From Candidatus Kuenenia stuttgartensis (GTDB taxonomy: Bacteria > Planctomycetota > Planctomycetia > Planctomycetales > Planctomycetaceae): DNA of 32,609 bases. How positions within the stretch are numbered: position 1 is the stretch's first letter; the number at the start of each line of letters is the position of its first letter. Shown here piece after piece: positions 1 through 7,506 of this stretch. Under the pieces are notes generated by a model, which was not told where the DNA came from, made no database searches, and was given only the letters and a program-made list of their open reading frames with translations. The stretch is taken from positions 1 through 32,609 of the forward strand of contig CAMDRI010000053.1 of NCBI GenBank assembly GCA_945906725.1, given 5' to 3'. The position numbers were made by a program, and so were the translations under genes.

Positions 1-114
1 CTATGAAAAATTTGAGTCGACTGCGCGCGGCGGAAAATGCCCCCCGCCGCCAACCCCCAGGCCTGCGGCCTGATTCTCAGGAACTTGTTCCGTGTCAAAC
101 CATCAGTCCCACTC

Positions 115-699
115 TTAACCCAGCGCACGCAATCCTTGGGCAGGTCCAAGCAAATCGCCGTGTCGCACGTAATAAGCCAGTCCCTTCTGATCCGCCGCGC
201 CGTTCTGTGGCAGGTTGGGATGGAACTCCCGAAAGACTTGTTCACTCATTGCGTCATACGTGTTGTGGTTGCTGGTCGATTGATAGAGCGGCACGCCGGC
301 GTCCTTCAGCCAAGCCATCTCCGTATTCCACCAGTGCTCCCACTGTTTGCGCAGCGTCTCGGCGTCGGCGATGTAGCCCATCACCGCATCACCGGGAAAC
401 GCGATGAACTCCGGCCGCGGGCGAATCTGCGAGACGATCGCATTGACGGACGCGTGCGACTTTTCGTTCGACGCTCCGGGAACGCCAGAACAACAGTCCG
501 CATACAGAGCGAAGTGATGCCCCTTACCGACGCGCGGCAGAAACGCCGCAGGTTCGGGAGCGGTTGTCGGTGTCTGCGCAACGGCGTCGATACCCAATAC
601 GGCCAGACTCGCGGTCAACGGTCCCGCCACCTGTAGAAACTCGCGCCGAGTACTCGTGGCAGTTGTCGCGTGAGAACGAGCGTGGTCTGGCGTGAGCAT
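115..699 (-). pseudogene. Truncated Tat-exported metallophosphoesterase-like protein
   Basis: The reading frame starts with ATG at 699. Its N-terminus carries a twin-arginine motif (STRREFLQVAG, about residues 17-27) followed by a hydrophobic stretch, so the product was probably exported by Tat. The body holds phosphoesterase-like segments: FPGDAVMGY, and STSNHN in the position of the family's GNHD-type metal motif. Homologues continue well past the GDLL motif, usually with the rest of a two-layer metallo-fold. Here the similarity I can recognise stops at GDLL (about position 148), followed by ten unrelated residues and a stop at 115. I therefore call it a 3'-truncated remnant. It sits beside transposase debris, which suggests a rearrangement. 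The family call is moderate, because it rests on motifs remembered from planctomycete calcineurin-like proteins. A short but functional secreted protein is the alternative. Confidence 0.5.
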
Positions 700-795
700 G
701 ATGCGGCCTCTCGTTTAAGGAATAACCGTGGGATATACGGCCAGCTCGCCTACACTATCCAACTATGCGCGCTGGCCGTGGCGAGGCGGCCGCCT

Positions 796-815
796 AGCAG
801 CCTGTTGAAGAAGTC
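796..815. mobile_element. Possible insertion-sequence terminal repeat remnant
   Basis: The segment CAGCCTGTTGAAGAAGTCTG resembles the CTGTTGAA(A/G)AAGTC-type ends seen on many IS4/IS5/IS1182-like elements. No intact transposase is attached and no matching inverted end was found nearby. The 170 bases that follow hold no convincing gene. The call rests on motif resemblance only. Confidence 0.3.
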
Positions 816-982
816 TGGGTTTGTCGTTTGCGAGCGGCGTGATCAGGTTGCGAGTGCGGTTTGCGAGAATGTGATTTTGAAGTTCGGCAAAGCGGGTTGA
901 GAGTGGCTGGTGGGTTTCAGGGTCCGTAGGCTGGCCAGTCGCAACGTGCCAAGGCTCAAGACGAGCGTAAACGCTCGATCGC

Positions 983-1177
983 ATGATCCTCTTCGGCGAA
1001 GGCTCACTTCGAAACGCGCTCGCCGACTTTGGGGCTCACTATCACACAGAACGAAATTATCAGGGACTCGACAACGATCTGATCGATCCAAGTGGCGACA
1101 TCGTCAAGATAGCAGGCAGCATCGAATGTCGCGAACGACTCGGCGGCTTGCTGCGCTACTACCATCGAGCTACCTAA
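983..1177 (+). pseudogene. C-terminal remnant of an rve-type integrase/transposase
   Basis: This 64-codon frame encodes the end of a DDE integrase-core transposase. The segments HYHTERNYQGLDN and ECRERLGGLLRYYHR are typical of the rve_3-like tail of IS3/IS481-type integrases that are frequent in planctomycetes. The upstream catalytic core, including the first two acidic residues, is absent. The first ATG at 983 is incidental. The sequence upstream (about 796-980) is unrelated and resembles the end of another insertion sequence, so one element may have cut into or recombined with another. It cannot be active. Confidence 0.7.
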
Positions 1178-1538
1178 CCTCGCCGCGACACTGCGTCTGA
1201 CGGCTACCGGTCGCCGAGGCCCACGGTGCGGCCTGCGACATCCAAGATTCGTCATTCCAAAGCATCGCAAGTTCTATGCTCATCGCGGATTTTCGAACGG
1301 CTGAGTTTTTTGACCACACGGGGTCTCGCGATGCTCGACCGCAATCTACAAGCGACGGGGCGGCGAAGCGATTTCTCGCCGTGAGCTGAATCAGTTTCTG
1401 CCCTACAGAATTCCGTGGGGAGCGTCGCTGGGGAACAAACTACTTCACGCCGGAAAGAAATCGCGGTATCTTGCTACGCCATGTGTGAGCGTGTTGGAGG
1501 AATCCGCTCGCGTCGTCGTCGAGAAAACGAGGTCATAG
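1178..1538. other. Intergenic stretch upstream of the DXS-family gene
   Basis: No reading frame with recognisable family features was seen on either strand here. The stretch follows the transposase remnant and probably contains further eroded insertion sequence plus the promoter of the gene starting at 1539. A GAGG sequence about eight bases before that ATG is a plausible ribosome binding site. No clear -35/-10 pair was identified by eye. Confidence 0.4.
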
Positions 1539-3434
1539 ATGACATTCGATCTGCTTTCGGGTCTTGAGTCTCCGCGGGATGTGCGGGGATTTTCGGAAGA
1601 GCAGCTTCGCCAATTGGCCGCGGAAATCCGCGAATCTCTCTGTTCGGTCTGTGCCGACCGCACCGCTCACTTCGCCAGCAACCTGGGCGTGGTCGAGTTG
1701 TGCATCGCGTTGCACTCGGTCTTCGATTTCTCGAAGGACCGGCTGATTTGGGACACTGGGCATCAAATCTATCCGCACAAGCTGATCACCGGCCGCTTCG
1801 CCGAGTTTGAAACGATCCGCCGCAAGGGCGGGTTGATGGGTTATCCCAATCCGGCCGAGAGCGACTACGACCTGTTCATGACCGGCCACGCGGGGGCGAG
1901 CGTCTCGACGATGCTCGGACTGAAAGTGGCCGACGATTTGCTGCACGCCGACGGTCGCAAGGCGGTTGCGGTGGTCGGCGACGGAGCCTTGCCGTCGGGG
2001 ATCATTTTCGAAGCGTTCAACAATGCGGCCGGGTTGAAGAAAGATCTGCTGGTCATTCTCAACGACAACAAGATGGGCATCTGCCCGCGCGTTGGCGGCT
2101 TGGCCGAGACGCTCGATAAAGCTCGCGTCGCTCCGTTTTACAACGGGCTGAAACGTGATGTCGCCTGGCTGCTCAACAAATTACCGGTGGTCGGCGAAAC
2201 GATGGAGCATGCTCTCGCCCAATTCAAAGACGCGGTCAAAGGTTTCTTGCACGGCGGAATGCTGTTCGAGGAAATGGGCTTTCGCTACATCGGCCCGGTC
2301 GATGGACACGACCTCGTCGCGCTGCGGCGATACCTCGAAATGGTCAAGGACGTGCGTGGTCCGGTGCTGCTGCATGTCTTCACGGAAAAAGGGCACGGCT
2401 TCGAGCCGGCCTGCCAAGACCCGGTCAAGTTTCATTCGCCGTCGCCGTTCACGCGCACCGAGGACAACGAGATCGTTCCAGTCAAAGCCTCGTCCAGCCG
2501 CGCGTACACAAACGCGATGAGCGATGCGATTCACTCGGCGATGAAACGCGACACGCGGGCCTGTGTGCTGACCGCCGCGATGTGTGCCGGCAACGCGCTC
2601 AACAAGATTCGCCTGGAGATCCCCGATCGTTTCTTCGATACCGGCATTTGCGAAGGCCACGCGGTCGCCTTCGCCGCCGGCATGGCCAAAAGCGGGATGC
2701 GGCCGATCGTCGATATTTACAGTACGTTTTTGCAACGCGGCTTCGACCAAATCTTCCAAGAGGTCACGCTGCAAAACTTGCCCGTCGTGTTCTGCCTGGA
2801 TCGAGCCGGCCTCGTCGGCCCGGACGGACCGACGCATCACGGAGCGTTCGACAACTCGTACTTGCGCTGTTTCCCGAACATGGTGATGATGGCTCCCGGC
2901 GACGAAACCGACGTCGCCCCGATGCTCGATTTTGCGCTGAGCCACGACGGTCCGACCTCGATCCGATATCCAAAGGCCAACGCCGAGCGGATCGAACGCC
3001 CGACAACACCGGTTGAACTCGGCAAAGCCGAGATTTACGAATGGGGCAGAGACGGTATGTTTATCGCCTTCGGCGCACAGTTCGGCGATTGCGTTCGCGC
3101 CGCTGAGAAGCTGCGTGCCGAAGGATTCGATGTCGGCGTCATCAACGCTCGCTTCGTGAAGCCGCTCGACACCGACACGATTCTCAAGGCGGTCGAAGAG
3201 TGCGGTTTTGTCATCAGCGTCGAGGAAAGCACGCTCTGCGGCGGCTTCGGCAGCGCGGTCCTTGAAGCTGCCAACGATGCCGGTCTCCGCACTGAGCACA
3301 TCAAACGCCTCGGCCTCCCCGACTGTTTCATCGAGCACGGCGAACGCGCCGAGTTACTGGCGGATGTCGGTCTCGATGTCGAAGGTCTCGTGGCTGCGGC
3401 CCATGCGATGTCGAACGTCGAGTCGCAGCCTTGA
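1539..3434 (+). CDS. dxs: 1-deoxy-D-xylulose-5-phosphate synthase family protein
   Basis: This 631-residue, thiamine-diphosphate-dependent protein matches DXS in length and domain order. DXS condenses pyruvate and glyceraldehyde 3-phosphate in the first step of the MEP isoprenoid pathway, in the cytoplasm. The N-terminal half has HFASNLGVVEL with the catalytic-region His44, WDTGHQIYPHK, the ThDP/Mg motif GDGAL (about 147-151) with NDNKM downstream, and YIGPVDGHD. The pyrimidine-binding half has YSTFLQRGFDQ, DRAGLVGPDGPTHHGAFD and the SIRYPK segment. The activating glutamate lies in ICEGHAV (Glu372), where most DXS proteins have EQHAV. GHAGAS also replaces the usual GHSSTS. These changes suggest a planctomycete-specific DXS branch or paralogue. 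The start at ATG 1539 agrees with a GAGG about eight bases upstream. The gene stands alone and converges on the next gene. Confidence 0.85.
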   Translation: MTFDLLSGLESPRDVRGFSEEQLRQLAAEIRESLCSVCADRTAHFASNLGVVELCIALHSVFDFSKDRLIWDTGHQIYPHKLITGRFAEFETIRRKGGLMGYPNPAESDYDLFMTGHAGASVSTMLGLKVADDLLHADGRKAVAVVGDGALPSGIIFEAFNNAAGLKKDLLVILNDNKMGICPRVGGLAETLDKARVAPFYNGLKRDVAWLLNKLPVVGETMEHALAQFKDAVKGFLHGGMLFEEMGFRYIGPVDGHDLVALRRYLEMVKDVRGPVLLHVFTEKGHGFEPACQDPVKFHSPSPFTRTEDNEIVPVKASSSRAYTNAMSDAIHSAMKRDTRACVLTAAMCAGNALNKIRLEIPDRFFDTGICEGHAVAFAAGMAKSGMRPIVDIYSTFLQRGFDQIFQEVTLQNLPVVFCLDRAGLVGPDGPTHHGAFDNSYLRCFPNMVMMAPGDETDVAPMLDFALSHDGPTSIRYPKANAERIERPTTPVELGKAEIYEWGRDGMFIAFGAQFGDCVRAAEKLRAEGFDVGVINARFVKPLDTDTILKAVEECGFVISVEESTLCGGFGSAVLEAANDAGLRTEHIKRLGLPDCFIEHGERAELLADVGLDVEGLVAAAHAMSNVESQP

Positions 3435-3491
3435 CGGGCACTGCCGACTGGCACCGTCGGTTGTGGACTCGCTGGGCGTTCGACGAATGAG

Positions 3492-4232
3492 TTACTTCAG
3501 CCGGTACTCGAATAACGTCTCATAACTTTCGAGACAGCGATCGAACAAGGGAGTGAGCGAAATCGGGACTTGATCCGGCTTGGGGCGGTATCGGCGAAAG
3601 CCGGTTGTGGTCTCGACTTCTTTGTACCAGTGCTTGGCCCAAGCACCGTCCGTGGGTCGCAAGCCAGGTGCCCATGCCAGCATCGACTCTTGAAAGTCGA
3701 GATTCAACGCATCACACAACAGGCTCAATGTTCGGCGAGGCTCATTGAGGACTTCCACCGAATCAATCACGAGCGGTGTCGCGCCGCTGTTCTGGCGAAG
3801 CCAATTGAAGATTTCGAGTTGTTGAGGAAAGCCGGTGTCCTCATCGGTGGGGTTGGGGACGATCTTGATGTACGACGTGAGCACGTCCCGCGGATGGCGA
3901 ATCAAAAAGCAGTTGGTCACCTTCGCCAGCCAATCGCGGTCCATGTGCGGCAGCAAGTGATGCGTCATCTGCTTCTGATAAAAGAGCCGCTTATTGTCAG
4001 GAATGGGACCGGTCAGCCAGGCGACAACCTTTCGCCAGTCGGTCTCTCCGGCAGCGATGACCTCGTCCTTGCCAGGGTGATCCTTTTGCGTGGCGTGGAG
4101 GTAGTGCGAATAAAACGGCTCGTCGCAGACGACGCTGTCGTTGCGGTTGCCGAAGGAACGCATCATTGCTGTCGAAATATTGCGCGGCCCCGACCACATC
4201 GCGAGGCAGAGTGGATGATTTTCGGGAGGCAT
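3492..4232 (-). CDS. Sulfotransferase-family protein
   Basis: This 246-residue cytoplasmic protein resembles PAPS-dependent sulfotransferases. The N-terminal WSGPRNISTAMMRSF (about 13-27) fits the 5'-phosphosulfate-binding loop. LIRHPRDVLTSY (about 110-121) fits the 3'-phosphate-binding motif, with the conserved Arg and Ser. The family transfers sulfate from PAPS to hydroxyl or amine acceptors; the substrate here cannot be read from the sequence. There is no signal peptide or membrane segment. The ATG at 4232 shares its A with the TGA stop of the TauE/SafE-like gene upstream, so the two are probably translationally coupled. Pairing with a sulfur-oxyanion permease family is suggestive of linked sulfur chemistry, but this is inference. 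Confidence 0.75.
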   Translation of the reverse strand: MPPENHPLCLAMWSGPRNISTAMMRSFGNRNDSVVCDEPFYSHYLHATQKDHPGKDEVIAAGETDWRKVVAWLTGPIPDNKRLFYQKQMTHHLLPHMDRDWLAKVTNCFLIRHPRDVLTSYIKIVPNPTDEDTGFPQQLEIFNWLRQNSGATPLVIDSVEVLNEPRRTLSLLCDALNLDFQESMLAWAPGLRPTDGAWAKHWYKEVETTTGFRRYRPKPDQVPISLTPLFDRCLESYETLFEYRLK

Positions 4233-4657
4233 CAGGAATTCTCGTCTGCGGCGTTCGAGGGGAGCGTCGGCGGTTTTTGCGCGGACTTTGTTGTTGGCGT
4301 CACGAGCATCATCACGCCGAACAGGATAATCACGACCGCGAAGATGCGGGTGAGCGTCTCGTTCCGAAACAGCTTGACTGTGTCTGCGACAAAGTAGCTG
4401 GTGAGGGCCGCCGCGATGGCGGTGACGATCGCGATCCGCCAGTCGATCAGGTCGTTCTTCACATGCTGAGCCGTCGCCGCGATCGCCGTCGGGACGATGA
4501 CGGCCATCGACGTTGCGAGGGCGTGCTTTTGGTCAAGCCCCAGCAACATCCCGAACGCGGGAACCATGATGACTCCGCCGCCGACACCGCAGAGCGCGGC
4601 GAGCACTCCGGCGGTGATGCCGATGCCGATGCCAAGGGAAACAAGCATTAGATTCAT
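4232..4657 (-). CDS. Half-size TauE/SafE (TSUP) family permease
   Basis: The 141-residue product has about four membrane segments (roughly residues 4-24, 32-60, 75-92 and 103-121). It has the glycine signature CGVGGGVIMVPAFG near residues 23-36 that marks the first repeat of TSUP permeases. These proteins export or import small anions such as sulfite, sulfonates or sulfur compounds. Usual members are about 250 residues with two such repeats, so this is a half-size form likely to dimerise. ATG 4657 is chosen because a longer in-frame extension upstream runs across the divergent aldolase gene and is not membrane-like. Its stop overlaps the start of the sulfotransferase gene (TGATG). Confidence 0.8.
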   Translation of the reverse strand: MNLMLVSLGIGIGITAGVLAALCGVGGGVIMVPAFGMLLGLDQKHALATSMAVIVPTAIAATAQHVKNDLIDWRIAIVTAIAAALTSYFVADTVKLFRNETLTRIFAVVIILFGVMMLVTPTTKSAQKPPTLPSNAADENS

Positions 4658-4852
4658 GACGCGTCTCTCTGTTCCAAAAATAGGGGTGCACAATCTCGGA
4701 CAATGATCAATGACGTTAGCTGCCGGAATTATGAGGGGCAAGTTGCTGTCGGTGGCGGTTTCGTTGCGATAGTTTTCCGCCACCGAGCGGTCATCGTAAT
4801 GGCGCCGCGTATCGCTCTCGCTCAAGCGTCTGAGTTTTAGGAAGTCTTGCTC

Positions 4853-5620
4853 ATGACCATTCGTCCGAATCGAGTCAAACAGAAGCTGAAGGCTGGCGAG
4901 ACGGTGTGGTCCAGTTCGCTGCGTCTGCCGGAACCGGGGCTGTGCGAGGTGTTGGGCTACGCCGGTTGGGACTTCGTGCTGCTGGATGGCGAGCATGGAG
5001 CGTTGGATGCCACGACGCTCGATCGTCTGGTTCAGGGTTGCTTCGCCGGCGGCACGACGCCGATCGTGCGAGTGCTGCGGCCGAATGATCCGGAAGCGGT
5101 CATGCACGCGCTGGATCTCGGGGCGCAAGGAGTTTTGATTCCGCATTGCCGCACGGTGCAGGACGCTCAGCGTCTGATCTCTGCCGCGATGTATCCGCCG
5201 CGAGGCAATCGCGGGTTCGGTCCCGGTCGAAGCACACTGTGGGGGCGAATCAGCGGAACGGACTACGTCAAAACTGCGAACGACGAAGTGTTGTTGCTGG
5301 CGCTGATCGAAGACCCGGAAGGGGTTGAAAACGTCGAGGCGATCGCTGCCGGTGGTCTCGATGGATTATGGGTCGGAACCGGGGATTTGGCGCTGGGCTA
5401 CGGAGTCGATGCCGAGCGCGATCATCCTTTGGTCATGCAAGCGGCGGATCGAATTCTCGCCGCCTGCCAACGGAACAACATCGCTTGCGGATATCCGGCG
5501 CGGAGCGCCGAGGAAGCTCGCCGCGTGGCCCAGCAAGGCTATCGCCTGATCGGCTTCGGTGGTGCCGAACAGTATGTCATGTCCGAGTCGCGGCGGTTTC
5601 TGAACGAGGTCGCACCGTAG
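4853..5620 (+). CDS. HpcH/HpaI-type aldolase (2-oxo acid class II aldolase)
   Basis: The 255-residue protein belongs to the HpcH/HpaI aldolase/citrate lyase family. These are Mg/Mn-dependent enzymes that cleave or form 4-hydroxy-2-oxo acids (for example 2-keto-3-deoxy-glucarate or 4-hydroxy-2-oxoheptanedioate) to give pyruvate or oxaloacetate plus an aldehyde. Visible motifs are LLDGEHGALD with the catalytic His49, Arg73 in IVRV, MYPPRGNRGFGP (about 113-124), the metal-binding Glu in LIEDPEG (Glu153), and GTGDLALGYG with Asp178. These match the family barrel order. Start ATG 4853 is preferred over the in-frame TTG at 4847, because AGGAAG at 4839-4844 lies eight bases upstream of the ATG. It is divergent from the permease gene and followed by a 111-base gap. 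The substrate is unknown. Confidence 0.87.
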   Translation: MTIRPNRVKQKLKAGETVWSSSLRLPEPGLCEVLGYAGWDFVLLDGEHGALDATTLDRLVQGCFAGGTTPIVRVLRPNDPEAVMHALDLGAQGVLIPHCRTVQDAQRLISAAMYPPRGNRGFGPGRSTLWGRISGTDYVKTANDEVLLLALIEDPEGVENVEAIAAGGLDGLWVGTGDLALGYGVDAERDHPLVMQAADRILAACQRNNIACGYPARSAEEARRVAQQGYRLIGFGGAEQYVMSESRRFLNEVAP

Positions 5621-5731
5621 GGCAACCATTGAAGCCTTCAGGACTTGATCAATCGGTGGAGTTGCTTCGCCGAGTGGTGAGGGGTAAATAGCTCTGATGC
5701 GGTGGAGTGGCGTGAGGGGGTGTAAGCGGCG

Positions 5732-7444
5732 ATGGTTCCGATGCCGAAGATTCTTTTGTTTAGCCGACGGCGAGACAGTATGTCGGCGTTGGCCGAGCAG
5801 CTCGGCGGGAAGTTCGAGGTCGTCGTTTCCGATTCGGTCGAGTCGGGATTGCAACGACTTCAAGAAGGCGAAGTCACGGGAGTCTTCTTGTGCGGCGAGG
5901 AGACTTCGTCGGCGAGTGCGATGATTCAAGCCGGTGGATTGCTGGATCAACTTCCCGATGGCTATGCACTGCTCGACACGAATGAGCGTGTTGTCTGGTG
6001 CAATGCCTCGCTGCTGCGGTTGGCTGGTCGCGAAGTCGGTGGTGACGGGCTGCCCTTCTTTGACCTGTTTAACAATGCTCAATTGCAAGGCCCAGACTTG
6101 ACGCCGATCAACACGGCGTTGGCCACGAATCAATCAACGCAAGGCCTGATGCAGGTGGCTGGCTCACGCTGGCTGGATTTGCAAATCACGCCGGTGTTTG
6201 AAAAAGCCTCGGAAACTCTGGTCGGTTTGATCGCCTTCGTGCAGGATGTCACCACCGAAATCAATGAGCGAGATCGGATGAAGGCCATTCATCAGGCCGG
6301 CCTGGAGTTGGGCGACCTGACTCCGCAAGAAGTGCTGGAGATGGGCTGGGAGGAACGCAAGGAGTTGCTCAAGTCCAAGATCGTGTATTTCACGAAAGAC
6401 CTGCTGAAGTTCGAGACGGTTGAGATTCGCCTGCTCGGTCACGCGGACAAAAAAAGGCTGGTGCCATTGCTGGTCTACGGCATGGAACAAGCTGCCGTCG
6501 AACGCGAACTGTTCGCCGAGCCGACGGGCAACGGAGTGACCGGCTACGTCGCGGCGACCAGCAACAGCTATCTCTGCTTGGACACGGCAAATGATCCGCT
6601 CTATCTCGTTGGCAAATCGGACGCTCGCAGTTCGCTGACTGTGCCGCTCAAGCGGCATGACGGAATTCTGGGAACGTTCAACGTCGAAAGTTCGCAGGAG
6701 AATGCGTTCAACGAGAAGGATCAGGAGTTCCTGGAACTGTTCAGCCGCGAGGTGGCCGTCGCGCTCAACACTCTAGAGTTGCTGGTCGTGCAGCAGAGTG
6801 CCGCCGCGACCGAGAGCATGTCGCTGATTTTGAGTCGGGTCGCTCAACCGGCGGACGACATTTTGGTCGATGCGTCGCAGTTGCTGGAGCGGTTCATTGG
6901 TCTCGACCCGGAATCGACCACACGGCTGCAACAGATTCTGCAGCACACACGCCAGATCAAGCAGTTGATCCAAGAGGTCGGCAAAGAGATCGCTGTGCCG
7001 GGGGCGGTCCCCGACGTCGCCGCGGTCTCCGCCCACCCGCTGTTGCTCAACAAGCGGATTTTGGTGGTCGACAGCGATGCCTCGGTGCGCAGTGCCGCTC
7101 GCGAATTGCTCGGCCAATTCGGTTGCGAGGTTGAGGCGATTCACTGCGGCAAAGAGGCGTTCGCGCTGGTGCGTGCGACCCACTACGACCTCGCCATCAT
7201 CGACATCAACCTCTCGGACATGACCGGCTTCGAGTGCTTCCGCGACCTCAAGCAGATTCACGAGAACCTGCCGATCATCCTGATGACCGGCTTCGGTTAC
7301 GACCCCGGCCACTCGATCGTCAAGGCTCGGCAGATGGGTTTGAAGCACGCGCTTTACAAGCCGTTTCGACTCGACCTGTTGTTGACGTCAGTCGAAGGGG
7401 TGCTCGGTCCGCCGACGGAAACGAAGTTGCCGGTGACGTCGTGA
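5732..7444 (+). CDS. PAS-GAF-receiver signalling protein lacking a kinase ATPase domain
   Basis: The 570-residue cytoplasmic protein begins with a receiver-like but degenerate segment (about 1-60). A PAS domain follows (about 68-190, with DGYALLDTNERVVWCN), then a GAF domain (about 220-350, with TGYVAATSNSYLCLD and LTVPLKRHDGILGTFNVES). A helical region (about 355-425) looks like the dimerisation part of a histidine kinase, but no HATPase block (N, G1, F, G2 boxes) follows. A complete receiver domain ends the protein (about 441-560): acidic pair in VVDSDAS, phospho-acceptor Asp491 in IIDINL, Thr in LMTGFG, Lys in YKPF. It is therefore probably a response regulator with sensory modules, phosphorylated by a separate kinase. 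An alternative start is ATG 5741. The palindrome at 7448-7493 follows its stop. Confidence 0.8.
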   Translation: MVPMPKILLFSRRRDSMSALAEQLGGKFEVVVSDSVESGLQRLQEGEVTGVFLCGEETSSASAMIQAGGLLDQLPDGYALLDTNERVVWCNASLLRLAGREVGGDGLPFFDLFNNAQLQGPDLTPINTALATNQSTQGLMQVAGSRWLDLQITPVFEKASETLVGLIAFVQDVTTEINERDRMKAIHQAGLELGDLTPQEVLEMGWEERKELLKSKIVYFTKDLLKFETVEIRLLGHADKKRLVPLLVYGMEQAAVERELFAEPTGNGVTGYVAATSNSYLCLDTANDPLYLVGKSDARSSLTVPLKRHDGILGTFNVESSQENAFNEKDQEFLELFSREVAVALNTLELLVVQQSAAATESMSLILSRVAQPADDILVDASQLLERFIGLDPESTTRLQQILQHTRQIKQLIQEVGKEIAVPGAVPDVAAVSAHPLLLNKRILVVDSDASVRSAARELLGQFGCEVEAIHCGKEAFALVRATHYDLAIIDINLSDMTGFECFRDLKQIHENLPIILMTGFGYDPGHSIVKARQMGLKHALYKPFRLDLLLTSVEGVLGPPTETKLPVTS

Positions 7445-7447
7445 AAC

Positions 7448-7493
7448 GCCGAGTCACTCCGTGACTCGACTTCGAGTCACGGAGTGACTCGGC
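7448..7493. repeat. Nested perfect palindrome, possible terminator
   Basis: Two perfectly complementary 22-base arms (7448-7469 and 7472-7493) are separated by two bases. Each arm is itself palindromic (GAGTCAC, three bases, GTGACTC), so either one long or two short hairpins can form. It lies between a stop at 7444 and a start at 7507. No T-tract follows, so it may be a dispersed intergenic element that also acts as a transcription or mRNA-stability signal. Confidence 0.85.
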
Positions 7494-7506
7494 TACATTA
7501 GTCACA

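Noticed and set aside
2181-3338. 385-residue minus-strand frame
   Set aside because: It lies wholly opposite the DXS-family gene, has no recognisable motifs, and reflects the G+C-rich third-position bias of the real gene.
3437-3470. Possible terminator between the DXS-family gene and the sulfotransferase
   Set aside because: Only a short CCGAC/GTCGG stem could be found, which is expected by chance in G+C-rich DNA.
4658-5146. N-terminal extension of the TauE/SafE-like protein
   Set aside because: It would overlap the aldolase gene on the other strand, and the sequence is not membrane-like; the ATG at 4657 gives a normal half-size permease.
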